From Ziziphus jujuba (lineage: Eukaryota; Streptophyta; Magnoliopsida; Rosales; Rhamnaceae): DNA of 64,000 nt. Below are positions 1 to 11,878 of the stretch, piece by piece. A program made the position numbers and the translations under genes. Below the pieces are notes generated by a model, which had not been told where the DNA came from, ran no database searches, and saw only the letters and a list, made by a program, of their open reading frames with translations. Numbering within the stretch: the first letter of the stretch is position 1; every line of letters starts with the position of its first letter. Where the stretch lies: positions 11,842,001 through 11,906,000 of the forward strand of contig NC_083380.1 of the NCBI RefSeq assembly GCF_031755915.1. The letters are read 5' to 3'.

Positions 1-72
1 GATCGTAGTTGTCAATATCATGAAGGCTCTTTTCCATACTTCAAAGGATTAGCAAATTCAGTTTTGTATGTC

Positions 73-294
73 TTAATCTTCTTCCTCAATATTTTTAAAA
101 AAAAAAAAAAAAAAAAGTTCTTCTTCATCAAGAGATTTGTTGCAATCTTCTAATTTATGTTGGTGAAATATACAGGGTAACGAATGGTATAAATGCTCCA
201 AAAGTGGTCTAGTGTCTAGGTTCTGACGGACGGAAGTATAAACAACTGGCAAAATCTGGAAATGATGACCCAAGACTTTCATAAAAACTTTCAA
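73..294 (-). other. Unassigned coding-like open frame
   Basis: The minus strand is open for about 73 codons. The middle has balanced, protein-like composition (for example ILPVVYTSVRQNLDTRPL and KLEDCNKSLDEEE) before it runs into a poly-T tract on the coding strand. A CAG acceptor-like site lies just upstream, near 320. It could be an exon or relic of a gene mostly outside the window, and its orientation is opposite to the neighbouring ATM remnant. I do not recognise the family, and chance openness is possible. Confidence 0.25.
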
Positions 295-587
295 GGCATC
301 TTACTGCTTTGTTTCCTCTTAAGGTGCATCCGACTTTTTTTTTCCCTCTCTTTTCTTTTTTTCTTCTGTAATCACTTTCTCTTCCACTTGCCTTGTTTTT
401 TATATTATATATATATTAATCCATTTTAACTTTTTTCGAACATGTTTTAGTGTGTATATATATATATATACTTTTTTGTTTTTTTTTTTTTTTCCCCTAA
501 TCTCTTTTTCTCTCACAAGCCTTGTGAATTTTTAATGGTCTGTTCACTTATACAAAACCAAACTGAATTTATTTTTATCTTTGGCAG

Positions 588-2947
588 GAAAAAGACAAGC
601 ATAAAGCAAACGAGGAAGTTTGCGAGGATTTCAGGTTTATCTTATTTTGTTGAGAAACCAATTCTTCACAAGTTTAAAACTTTTCTAACCTCAAAAAATA
701 TCTGACACCTCATGCAGGCCTTTCATGCATTATTTTTTCTTGGAGAGATTCTTCCAGCCTGCTAACTGGTTCGAAAAGAGACTTGCATACACTCAAAGTG
801 TGGCTGCTAGTTCAATGGTCAGTGTGTATAATGCTTCTCTAACATGCTCTGCTTGTTATCCATTTGAAAAATGTGGGATTTCTTTACTGTTAAGTCACGA
901 GCAATAAGAAAAGCTTAAGTTTTCGAGAAGCATTGGAACAATGTATTTTGAGCTAATACAATAGATAGTTACATTAAGACTATGGAATTTACATGTATGT
1001 TTCTATTACAGAGGTTTTTTTTTTTTTTTTTTTTTTTGGTTGGTCTTCCCCGTAATTTAATATATTCATGTATGGCAAATAGGTAGATGCAGATGAAACT
1101 TATGCTGTGGAATTGATACATATATGTTTCTCTTACAGGGCTTCTTCCTTTTCCTTTTCCTTTTTTTTTTTTTTTGGGTAATTTAATATATTCATGCATG
1201 GCAAAAAGGTAGATGCAGATGAAAGCATATGGCCTCTAGCCCATCATGCCCTTCTAATGTTGAAGTGGCTTGCTAATTTTCTTTTTATTTTTCGAACTTT
1301 ATTAGATTTCCTTAATGGAAACCATAACAGAAGTGCTCATCATGAAATGCAAAGAAAAACACATGTTTATGCCTTGATGACAGGTTCACTGCCCAGTAAT
1401 TAATGGTTTTTGTTCTAAAGGGAAAAATGCTTCTACATTCCGTAATTAGTTTAGCTAAATTTCAAGGAAAAATCTATGTATTTGTTTCTTTATGCTGAAA
1501 AGTTTGTTCCATATACAGGTTGGTTATATTGTTGGTCTTGGAGATCGACATTCTATGAATATCTTAATCGATCAAGCTACTGCAGAAGTTGTTACATAGA
1601 TCTTGGTGTTGCCTTTGAGCAAGGCTTGATGCTCAAGACACCAGAACGGGTTTGTCTTTTGAAGCTATGACTTTCCTTTTTGACTACATTTTTTTGTGTT
1701 AGGATAGTATACTTTATCGGCCTTGTGAATTACACTTGTAATAAGATTCACTCTTCCTACTTATTGTTCAACATTTGCAGGTTCCGGTCAGGCTTACAAG
1801 AGACATCATTGATGGCATGGGAGTTACAGGTGTTGAAGGGGTTTTCAGAAGGAGTTGTGAAGAAACTCTTTCTGTTATGAGGACAAATAAAGAAGCTCTA
1901 ATGACCATTGTTGAAGTAAGTTACCAGGCCGAATTGCCTTGAATGATTAATGAAACCTTAATGTGGCTCTTTCTTCTTTTTTTTTTCTTTTTTTTCTTTT
2001 TCCCTACCCTGATATCAAATGCAAATTCTCTGTAGGTTTTTATCCATGATCCGCTCTATAAGTGGGCTTGATCTCCTCTAAAGGCTTTGCAGCGTCAGAA
2101 GGTATTGTATTGTCACCAAAATCTTTAGCATATGCAAATGAAATTCAATTTCGGAATGCAGTTGGCCGTCGCATGAAGCCGTAGTGTTAAAAAACTTGAT
2201 AGATGGATTTAAATTGTCTATATCATATAAGCAAATTAAAGTTAAACACAAACACAAGCTGAGAAGGTTTTGTAACCATCTATTTTATTGTTATTGAAAT
2301 TGATCAACAACAATACAATATAAAAGTGGCTCCAATGACTTAGGCACCAGCGGATATGCTAGGCATCGAGTGTTTAGTGCAGACATTTCATCATATTCTA
2401 GAACATTAAATCTTTGCTTATGCTGCCTTTTAACATTTGTGACAAGGAGATGGATGATGATCTGGAGACAAGCTTGGAAGGCTCACAAGATGATTACGAA
2501 GGAAACAAGGATGTGGCACGTGCATTGTTGCGAGTCAAACAAAAATTAGATGGATATGAAGGAGGTGAAATTCAAAGCGTACATGGGCAGGTGATTATTT
2601 TTTGGATACTATCTCATGATATTCTGCTCACTTTCTAACTTAATAGAACTCAATGTCTTGTTAGTAAATGCATGTTTCCTTTTCATTGTTGTGGATGAAC
2701 TTGTTCGGTTGGTGTTGAATATATGGTCGAGGTTGATTTGTTTTTGGAAATTGGAAACAAGATGAAAATAAACACAATTTCTTTTATACAAAACCGAACA
2801 AAGCTATAGCTTCTATTTTGTTCCTTTTAATTGGTGTCTTATGCAAAACAAAATTGGAGTTGTAAACAGGTTCAACAACTGATACAAGATGCGATTGATC
2901 CTGAGCGTCTATGCCATATGTTTCCTGGATGGGGAGCTTGGATGTAA
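588..2947 (+). pseudogene. ATM: ATM kinase C-terminal remnant (frameshift and stop)
   Basis: ATM is the PI3K-like kinase that signals DNA double-strand breaks in the nucleus. Seven exon-like blocks in the right order, with GT-AG borders, match its C-terminus: 588-634, 718-817, 1519-1649, 1781-1915, 2036-2101, 2447-2590 and 2870-2947. Visible motifs are the catalytic loop (GLGDRHSMNILID), the activation region (HIDLGVAFEQG, read only after shifting frame), [15 protein letters not shown], and a FATC end (RLCHMFPGWGAWM, then TAA). Two lesions are visible. One base appears missing before the HIDLG motif, which puts TAG at 1597-1599 in frame. TGA at 2069-2071 stands where ALSPLKAL needs Leu. The N-lobe of the kinase is not seen upstream. 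It is probably a decayed duplicate. Sequencing error could explain one lesion but hardly both. Confidence 0.82.
981..1225. repeat. Tandem duplication, about 120 bp x2
   Basis: Two imperfect copies, 981-1100 and 1101-1225, lie inside an intron of the ATM remnant. Both carry the blocks TGGAATT, ATGTTTCT(A/C)TTACAG, a long T tract, TAATTTAATATATTCATG and GTAGATGCAGATGAA. The copies differ mainly in T-tract length. Confidence 0.8.
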
Positions 2948-5059
2948 TTGATTTGCTTCGAGCTTATAGTTTCATGAGCAACAATCATTTGTACGGTCGG
3001 CTTTTTGCTCTTTTTTTATTTATTTTTTATTTAAATTTACATAATAATCTTATAGCTCAAAACTGTTGTGCATGTATATAAATTGTATATATAACAATGT
3101 ATATCTTGATCATGGGTTTGATTCTCAATAAGCTCGCAAAAGTAGTACAGTGGTTTACCTAGTAAAGCTTGAATATCAGCCAGAATTTAGCATTAGTTGC
3201 TGGGCATGGTATGGTGTGTGGAGGTGGGATTGGATTATGACATCAACACCTGACCAATACCATCCATGAAACTTTTTTAACCAGACACAAAAAAATTTGT
3301 ATCAAAATTACCTTTTTTAAAAAAATAAAATAAAATTTGGGTTGTTTCGTTATTACGCTGTGTGGGTTGAACTATTGAAATGGAAGCTCAACATTAGCTA
3401 GCTTTTGTGTAGGTTTTTAGGTAATCAAATATATTTTCATATTTGTCTTTCTTGACGTCCAATAGAAAAAGGTATTATAATATAATTCATACTTTTCATC
3501 TTCGGAAGGCCAATCGAAGCTCCATGTTCTTAAATTGTCGGGGTAATCCAAATTAAAACCCCTTCGCGGTGCCCCTTATACTCCTATTTCTTTTTCTGTC
3601 TTATTCCAATCATAATTTTGTTTTAATAAAGTTTGCAAAACTAAGCATGCATTCTATTGGCATTCTATCATTCTATTGGCATTCTATTGTCTTTTCAAAA
3701 GAATAAAAGATAAAACCACGTATACTGTGTACCAGTAAACCAAAATAAAACAAAACAGTTTTTATTCAAGATCACATGAGTTTTGATGTTTAATTTCATC
3801 AAATTCATTTAACAAAATGCGCGGTTGGATTTAGTAGAAGAAAAAATAATAGTGCAAGATACAATGTTGAAGATTTTGTACTCTAGGAGCCAAAATGCAG
3901 AAGTAGTAAAAGAGAGTAAAATGTTGTTATACCCATATTTGTTTGTATATGAACAATAAAACAAGTTTTTAAAATAAATTCTTCTCCCAAAAATGAAAAA
4001 AAAAATCTAGCACCTTTAACCTTTAAACAATAAATGAATTTTAAAAGAAATTTGTTTTTTCTTCTCTGTATTTTAGGGTGGCTTCTCAAAAAAAGTTTTT
4101 TCATTGATAAATATTGGTAGCTTACAGATATCAAGTTTCCTTTTATCTTTTGGAAGGGAAAGGATTTTAAAAGGTTATTCTATTTCCTTTTACTTTATTT
4201 TTACTAGAGGAGTTTCAAAAGTTGATTAATTTTTCTACTAAACATTTGAGCACCTTAGTAGGATTTAAACAACCCAACAACTTTTGTTTTTGCAAAACGA
4301 TTTAGCAAGTATGGGTTTTTGGATGTGAATGTTAAATTTGTAATCCTTGTTTGATAAAAAAAAAAAAAAAAAAGAAGCTATTCAAACCAAACTTCTGGAC
4401 CAAGAAAAATCTATTTCTTTATCGTTATTACAGAGGATCAAAAATTACAAAATTTTACCAGATATTTCCATTTTGAGTTTACAAACGGGTGTAATCGATT
4501 ATTCCTTCTTTTTTTTTTTTTTTTAAGTCAAAGACTATTCCCGTTTGAGTAAATGATATTTAATCTTTAACTGATTTGAATTACTTAGTAGCAAAATCAT
4601 TTAAAAACAGTCCATAATAAAAAGAAAAAATAACACAGCAGCCGATAATAAAAAAGAATAATAATAGCAATACAATGAAACACAAATTGTTTATTATTAT
4701 TGTTATTATTATTATTATTTGATATATTTTTAGGAAAGGACCTGGATACTGCAATTCAATTGACTATTTTTACAGATTATCTTTTTTCATATTAAGGTTT
4801 TAGTTTTTGAAAATTAGAACAAAATTAATTCCTCAATTACCAATTTTCATGTGATGTCCTGTTCACTTGAGGATTATCATTTCATGTTCTCAACAGGAGA
4901 TGCATTGCATCTATGATTGTGTTTGGTTCAATTCTTGCAATCATTGGCCAAGTAGTTGTGTTTTTCTTGATAATCAAGACCATCTAATATTGATAAGACT
5001 CAAGAGTTGTTAGTGTATTTTTTTTTTTTTTTTTTTTTAACACAAACACAATAAAGTTT
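2948..5059. other. AT-rich intergenic stretch
   Basis: No supportable gene was found. The stretch holds several poly-A and poly-T tracts, a short repeat of GGCATTCTAT near 3659-3690, and one copy (about 4270-4885) of a dispersed repeat whose partner lies near 30.26-31.3 kb. Confidence 0.6.
4270..4885 (+). repeat. Dispersed repeat, copy 1
   Basis: Shared blocks with the region 30259-31300 run in the same order and orientation: TTTGCAAAACGATTTAGCAA, CTATTCAAACCAAACTT, GGACCAAGA, AAAATTTTACCAGAT, CCATAATAAAAA, AATTGTTTATTATTATT, ATACTGCAATTCAATTGACT, and CCAATTTTCATGTGATGTCC at the end. The copies are perhaps 75-80% alike by eye, and the second has an extra AT-rich insert of about 400 bp. No protein coding is visible. 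It is probably a non-autonomous or degraded mobile element of unknown class. Confidence 0.65.
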
Positions 5060-5413
5060 TTAGTAGTCTTGGAGCTCAGCTCTGTCAGGACCTTTGACAA
5101 TCTCTTCAAAAGATGACTTCAAAGTGAACCTCTGATATAGCCAAGCACCATTGACGAAGGACAAGAGTGGAACACCTGAAGAAACAGATCAAGATCAAGA
5201 ACACTGGTTGATCCCAAAAAGTGAAGAAGCTGTTACAGAGTTTGGCCTTTTGAGCCTGCCTCAATCAAGCTTATTAGCATAACATGTAAGGGTAAAAGGA
5301 GAGGCCATGAAATTCGAGCCCTTTGCAGCTTCATTTTCCAAAATCCGGTTGGTGAAAAAGCAGAGGCCTTTGTTGAAGAGGGTATTTTGTGTTGATTGTG
5401 GTGAGTGATCCAT
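5060..5413 (-). pseudogene. Plant serpin fragment
   Basis: Serpins are suicide inhibitors of proteases, and plant ones are cytosolic and about 390 aa. This minus-strand relic starts with an ATG at 5413. It keeps the N-terminal blocks of the family: AAKGSNFMASPFTL, then, after a frame change, SLIEAGSKGQTL, and after another change LLSFVNGAWLYQRFTLKSSF ending at a TAA at 5060-5062. These correspond to the family's SNFxxSPxS, LSLIAAGSKGxTL and LSFANGVWVD regions. An in-frame TAA after GQTL and two frame changes break it. The body, reactive-centre loop and C-terminus are absent. A TATA-like CTATATATAT lies near 5491-5500 upstream. It is a truncated pseudogene. Confidence 0.75.
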
Positions 5414-6470
5414 TGTGATGATCGTAAATCTAGCTAGAATTTTGATGTTTGTTCTACAAAGTAATATTGTTTGTCCATTATCAACTGGTTATATATATAG
5501 GGGGTAGAAGAATGAAGAATTCAAGGAAAGTTGAGAGGCATTTTGTTCTGTTGTTTTGTCTTGGGAGTTGGAACACGTTCAATGTTTGCTTATATTAGAA
5601 TGAAAATTTCGTAGCATATATATGTATGACTAAATATTATTTAATTTTATTCTCATCTACTTCATCAGCAAGATAACCACTTGCTTGCAGCTTTTTTCAC
5701 TGCCTCCAATTTGTGTATATATATATATATATATAGATATATATTCTAATAATATTATATGCATCATTTAATTTATCATGTTATTTATCAACTATACACA
5801 TATTATTATTTATTTGATTGATTAATAAATTAATATGCTTAAATATGAATCTGTCAGTAGAGATAAATATAACTAAATATCAATTACCAGTTCTAGGATC
5901 AGTAAAAGTGCATATCAATGGCCAGTTCTAGGGTTGCTAATGCTTTAAATTATAGAAAATTGAACAAAAAATATTTAGGTAAAGACCTTCAACGAATATT
6001 AAAGTGACCAATTTGTTGATTGTTGAAGGTTTTTAAAATTTTTAAAAAATAAGATAAAAGAAAACAAAATTAATAATGTAATACGTTTAGCAATGAACAT
6101 TTGTTAGTACTGAAATAACCATATTAAGTACCAAAAAGGCGTTGGTTGTGTTAATTGTAGACTGCAACTCCAACGATTTAACCTGATTATAGATATTAGA
6201 TAAATCATTGAGAAAAAAAAATTATTGAAATAAAAAAAGAAAATTGCAAACTAATTTAATCGTACATAAAGAGAAATTGAGAGGGGGTACAACTTGTATT
6301 TTATTTGAATATTATTTTAAAATAAACAAAAAATAGTTTAAAAAAAAAAACTAGGCAGGACGAGTGTAGTCATCCATGAAGATGATATATATTTTAAAAA
6401 AATAAGTAATTGTTTTACTACAGAGAAAATCATATTTATGTCATAAATTGATAATCTAATATCAAATATC

Positions 6471-6559
6471 ATTTTGGGAGAATCATTTTTGTGCCAGAAT
6501 ATATAAATATGTTACATAACGACATATCCACTGTGGCACAAAATTGACCTTCTTAAAAT
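6471..6559. repeat. Inverted repeat, MITE-like hairpin
   Basis: The arm ATTTTGGGAGAATCATTT continues into TTTGTGCCA. It is matched on the opposite strand by ATTTTAAGAAGGTCAA, which continues into TTTTGTGCCA. The TTTTGTGCCA/TGGCACAAAA ends pair exactly. The interior (ATATGTTACATAACGACATAT) is also nearly self-complementary, so almost the whole 89 bp can fold on itself. This is typical of a very short inverted-repeat element. No clear target duplication was found. Confidence 0.55.
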
Positions 6560-6685
6560 TCTTGTTTGTATTAGATTCTTATTTTATGAAATAAACTTGT
6601 TCTTCTCCATGACAAAACTGAATAAATAAATATATCTTATTATATTTAATATTTTTTATTAAGACTGTTATACATGGGTAATTAG

Positions 6686-7052
6686 CACAAAGGCATCACT
6701 AAAATTTACAAGTTGTTATATTCTAGTGCCTTAATTTTTTCTTTTTTGACGAACTCATAAATGTTTACAATTTTCTTTGAAATCTCTAAAAAAAAAATAA
6801 AAAATAAAAAATAAGAGGGGCATGAGCTTTTTATGTACATAGATAGATATACACTGTATAAATATAGATAAGTTAATTTTTTTAATAAATACTATTATAT
6901 ACAAATTTGATAAAATTAAAAGGGTGCACAAATATTCTTGATCTTTACGAGTTATTATATTTTGGTACCTTAATATATATATATATATAGATATATATAT
7001 GGCATTTAACTCCATAAATTCATAAATATTGTTTACAATTTTATGTGAAATC
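6686..7052. repeat. Imperfect direct repeat pair
   Basis: Copy 1 (about 6686-6789) and copy 2 (about 6925-7052) share GCACAAA, TTTAC(A/G)AGTT(G/A)TTATATT, (G/A)CCTTAAT, AACTC(A/C)ATAAAT and TTTACAATTTT(C/A)T(T/G)TGAAATC in order. The second copy is lengthened by a (TA)n tract. The origin is unknown. Confidence 0.55.
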
Positions 7053-7880
7053 CTTCACAAAAAATCATCTGCAAAGCTTATAGAATTTTGATGGTCATTT
7101 TATTGTATAAGCTTGCAGATATAGGATAAAATGCAAATTAGATATCACGTGGAGACAATAACGTTATTATTTTAAAAATATTTATATCTAAACTTTTTTG
7201 TTAAAAAAACAAAAACAAAATTAAAAATATTGTCTATTGTACTTAAAACCTGCAAAATTATTTGTTTGACAATTATAATAATTTAAAATATTTATTGGCA
7301 GTGACAAAAATAGTTTTATAATAAATCGTCAAAAGAATATAATTAGATTGAAAAATATATAGATATTATGATTTATTTATTTTTTAAATATAACATTTGC
7401 TTATAAAGAACCGTATAAATATTTCAAGAACAACTACAGAAATCCAACCTGGTGTAGAATATATACATGAATACATTATTCACCTGACCTTTTATAAATA
7501 TTTTTGTCAGATCATTATTTTTCATATTTTTTAATTATTGGTTTGCTGTCGGTGCAGAGACTTAAAGTCGAAGCGAGGAGGAGTGGTCAAGGGCATAAAG
7601 TTGTTGGACATAGAATGGGACCGCGAGTCTTTAATCTTATTCCTTAAAGATAATTCCTTAAAGATAATTAAAAAAAATATTAATTAGAAGATTGGTCTGC
7701 TGAATTTCGTGGGACGTTCAAGGAAGAATGGCAAGCAGTTTCGACCCCTTATTAATTTAATCTTTTTTATTAGTCAAAGAAAAAAAAATCTCAAATATAA
7801 TTACAGACGCGTTAATTGAGTCATCTAATTAAGTCTTCTCATCGTTTCTTGGAAGGTTCAAGATATGGTGAAACTTCTTC

Positions 7881-8095
7881 CAAACTCCCTTTTATCTTGC
7901 TCTCAAAACAGAGAAACAGAGCGTTTTGGTATCGGAATCGGAGACGAGCAAGCTTGGTAATTTACTTCTGTTTGCATCTTTATTTTCTTACAAACTCCCT
8001 TTTATCTTGCTCTCAAAACAGAGAAACAGAGCGTTTTGGTATCGGAATCGGGGACGAGCAAGCTTGGTAATTTACTTCTATTTGCATCTTTATTT
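7881..8095 (+). repeat. 110-bp tandem duplication at TNL 5' end
   Basis: Two nearly identical units (7881-7990 and 7991-8095) each begin CAAACTCCCTTTTATCTTGC, contain CAGAGCGTTTTGGTATCGGA and end with GCAAGCTTGGTAATTTACTT. Differences are few (for example GGAGACGAG versus GGGGACGAG). The GCTTG|GTAATTT block looks like a 5'-UTR splice donor. If so, the gene has a duplicated leader exon, which could splice to TGTGCAG|GG just before the start codon at 8262. Confidence 0.85.
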
Positions 8096-8261
8096 TTTGT
8101 CCCACAGACCTGTATATTTATGTTTTGAGCTTATAACATCAAGATATGCTATATATAAGACCATTAGAATAAAGGGTTAGGAATATATGCTAAGAAGGAC
8201 TTCTTTCTTCCTTTTTTTTTTCTTAAAAAATATATACTTGTGGATGTGCAGGGTTACAAAC

Positions 8262-11200
8262 ATGGCTTCTTCTTCTTCTTCTTCTTCTGCTCAAGAAAAG
8301 CATGATGTGTTTCTAAGTTTCAGAGGTGAGGACACCCGTTTTGGTTTTACTAAGAATCTCTATCATGCTTTGCGTGGAAAGAATATCCAAACCTACATGG
8401 ATGATCAAAAGCTTGAAAGTGGCCACGAAATCTCACCACAACTTATGGAAGCGATTAAGGAATCTAAGATTTGCATCATAGTTTTGTCCAAAAATTTTGC
8501 ATCATCGACATGGTGTTTAAATGAATTGGTGCACATACTTGAATGCAAAGGAAATGAGAATGTTATACCGATTTTTTATGACATAGATCCATCCATTGTA
8601 CGGAAATTATCGGATATTTATGGAGAAGCATTTGTGAAACATAAACAAAACTTTAAGGACAAAAAGGAGAAGGTGGAGCAGTGGAGGCGTGCTCTAGAAA
8701 ATTTGGCTAATCTGTGTGGTTATCATTCAAAGAATTTCGGGTAACTTTCAATCTTACTAATTAATAATATATACAAAATAATTAATTATATTTTCGCTAG
8801 AGTGATTAATTAACAAAATGTATATATTGTTTTTGATAATTAACAATGTTTACTTATATATATATATATTATCTTCAATAATTTTATAAATAATCATACT
8901 ACAAGAAGTTTAGGCCATAGTGCCAAAACTATTGGCTAGAAATGTCGAATTTGTCACTGATATGAGTTAGTATTTTTTGACAACAAAAATTATAAAACTG
9001 TCACTATAATTTGTGGTCAATAAAATAATTGTCACTAAATATTAATTACATAATTCTAGTGGCGAATACCAATGCAATTAATGACAAAATTTTAATGATC
9101 AAAACTTGTTTGTACCTAATTTGTGACATCCTTCGCTAAAAGTGTTTAGTGAGAAAGTTCATCACTCTCTGTGACAAATACATATTACCAGCTACGATCT
9201 TAGTGACACAAACTTTTTAATGACAAATACATACTTCGATCAACAATGATTTTTACATTTTGTAGTTAAGAGTTCTGTCATTATAGATTAACCTTCTCGT
9301 TGTGTCATTTTACTATGCTATGGATTTTACCTTACTTGCATCTTTCTATGTAAATTCTCTCACATGATACACTAAAAAATTATATCCATGCATGTTTTAG
9401 GTCAAATATATCTTAATTTGGATTTTTTGGCTTATCAGTTTCAAGGGCTATAAACTAATTAGTAACAATATTGAAACTTCAGGTGGCAAATTAAGTTTAG
9501 GTTTAATTATATATTTTTCACACTTGAACTGTAACCAGTTTTGTCTTTTCCCCCAAAAAAACGAAAAATTCCGCCTATTATTATCTGTTGAGCTATATTG
9601 CTACTTTAATTTTTGTCAAATCAATCTGATGGATAATTCACATTTAAATTAGTAATGAAAATTACGGGTTAATGTGAGAGAGTGTATTTCCCCAAAAAAA
9701 GAAAAGAAAAATGTTAAGAGAGTGGTTTATTTAGGGAAGCAAACCAAAAAATGCAATCGATTATTGGATGTTTGGTATGAAGGATTGGACTAGATTAGAC
9801 ATCACCACATAAGATACCAGATACGACTATTATTTAGCCCATTTTTGGTGCAATACCCGACTAAACAAACTGTACAGGTTATATAGTAATATGTATATAA
9901 AAAAAAGTTATATCGTGATATTTTATACTTTAAAAAAATACTAATCATAAAGTAGCAATTTTTTGTATTGCTATATTATATTTACATTATATTTCTATAG
10001 GGAATATTTCATTTACACTCTTTTAGATTTGTGATAAATAAGTATTGAGTAAAAAATCAAATAATCTAGATATGTAACGAGTTTATTGAATATTGAAACA
10101 ATCTATATTTATTTCCTTTAAATGCCTAAACTTATATCAAGAGTCCTCTGTTTCTTCTTTTCTTGTTTTTTCTTTCTTTTTTTGGGAAAAGGAGTCATCT
10201 ATTTCTTTTTTTTTTTTTTTTAAAAATAGAGTCCTATCTTTCTTACAATACTTATTTGTTTAATTTCTTCAATGATAGGGATGAGCATGAGTTGGTTAAC
10301 AAAATTGCTAAAGATATTTTATTGAAATTGCCCAAGTACCAACTAACAAATTATGGAGACCTCATTGGAATTGAAGAGCCCCTCAAGGAAATTGAATCAT
10401 TATTAAGCAATGGCCAAATGGATGTTCGCATCATAGGTATTTGGGGCATGGGAGGTATCGGTAAGACCACCCTTGCTAGCATTGTGTTTCAAAGATGGTC
10501 ATATTCTCATTTTGATGGTTATTGCTTTCTTGAGGATACTCCAGAAGAAGCAGATAATACAAATCACTTGAGATATAGACTTCTTTTTGCGTTATTAAAG
10601 GATAAAACTCTTTTAAGCATGAACACTCCGGATGTAGGATCAACATTAATTCAAAATAGACTCCTCTCTAAAAAGGTTTTTATCGTTTTAGATAATTTGA
10701 ATGGGAGAAGTTCCAAATTAATTGATTTGTTGGAAGGATATCAACTTGGTATTGGAAGTAGAATCATTGTCACAAGTAGAGATAAGCAACTGCTTGTGAC
10801 AAAGAATTGTCAAATTTACCAGTTGAAGGGTTTATATGACCATGATGCTCTTCAGCTCTTCCGTTTCCATGCTTTTGGATCAAATTCACTTGCAACAGGT
10901 TATGAGGCTTTATTAGAAAGTGTTGCACATTATGCAAAGGGCAATCCATTAGCTCTTAAAGTCTTAGGTTCTTCCCTTAAGTACAAAAGCGTAGAAGAAT
11001 GGAAAAGTGCATTGGATAAGCTGAAAACAGATCCAGATCCTGAAATTAAAAAAGTGTTAAGAATAAGTTATGATGGATTAGGCGATAAAAGCATCCAAGG
11101 TATTTTTCTTGACATTGCATGCTTCTTTAACAATCAAGTACCTAGGGAAGAAGTAGAAAGCATATCAAACCATGCAACAATAGGAATAAGTGTTCTCATT

Positions 11201-11843
11201 GATAAATCCTTAATAATATCTGAATGGTATAGAATGTTGCGAATGCATGATTTACTACGGCAAATGGCTCGGGCAATTGTTTGTGATGAAAGCAGAGATT
11301 GTGGCAATCGTAGTAGGCTATGGAATAATAAGGATTCCTGCCATGTATTGGAAAGAAATACAGTAAGTGCTTATACATTGATTTGTCTATATAAATATGG
11401 TTTAGTTAATAAATTATCTTTCTATATATATAGTATTCTTATCTAAAGGATGGTTTGACATCAGGGAACCTCTGCAATTGAAGGCATATTATTGGATCTG
11501 TCTCAACTCAGAAAAGATGTAAAAGTGACCCGTACGGCATTTTCAAAGATGTTCAATCTACGACTTCTTAAATTGCATTTGGATAAAAGATTTCCCCCTT
11601 ATAATTGCTCCAGATACCCCAGTGGAGAATGCAATTTCAGAGTCAGTCTTTCTGATGGGGTTGAGCCTTTTGTTTCGGATGACCTAAAATATTTTCAGTG
11701 GGATACATACCCTTTGAAATATTTGCCATATTTTAATCCCGAGAATCTTGTTCAACTTATTATGCGTGAGAGCCAACTTGAACTTCTTTGGAATGAAGAC
11801 CAGGTATGCACGCTTAGTTTATATATAAAATATATGTTGCATT

Positions 11844-11878
<35 letters not shown>

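Larger units (their letters stand above)
5414..7880. other. AT-rich intergenic stretch
   Basis: No gene was seen. The stretch contains (TA)n tracts (about 5718-5750 and 6970-7000), a hairpin-forming inverted repeat at 6471-6559 and a direct repeat pair at 6686-6789 and 6925-7052. Confidence 0.6.

Noticed and set aside
8187..8261. Upstream in-frame start extending the TNL protein by 25 residues
   Set aside because: The extension is Phe/Leu-rich from a poly-T tract and contains an acceptor-like TGTGCAG. MASSS at 8262 is the usual position before a TIR domain.
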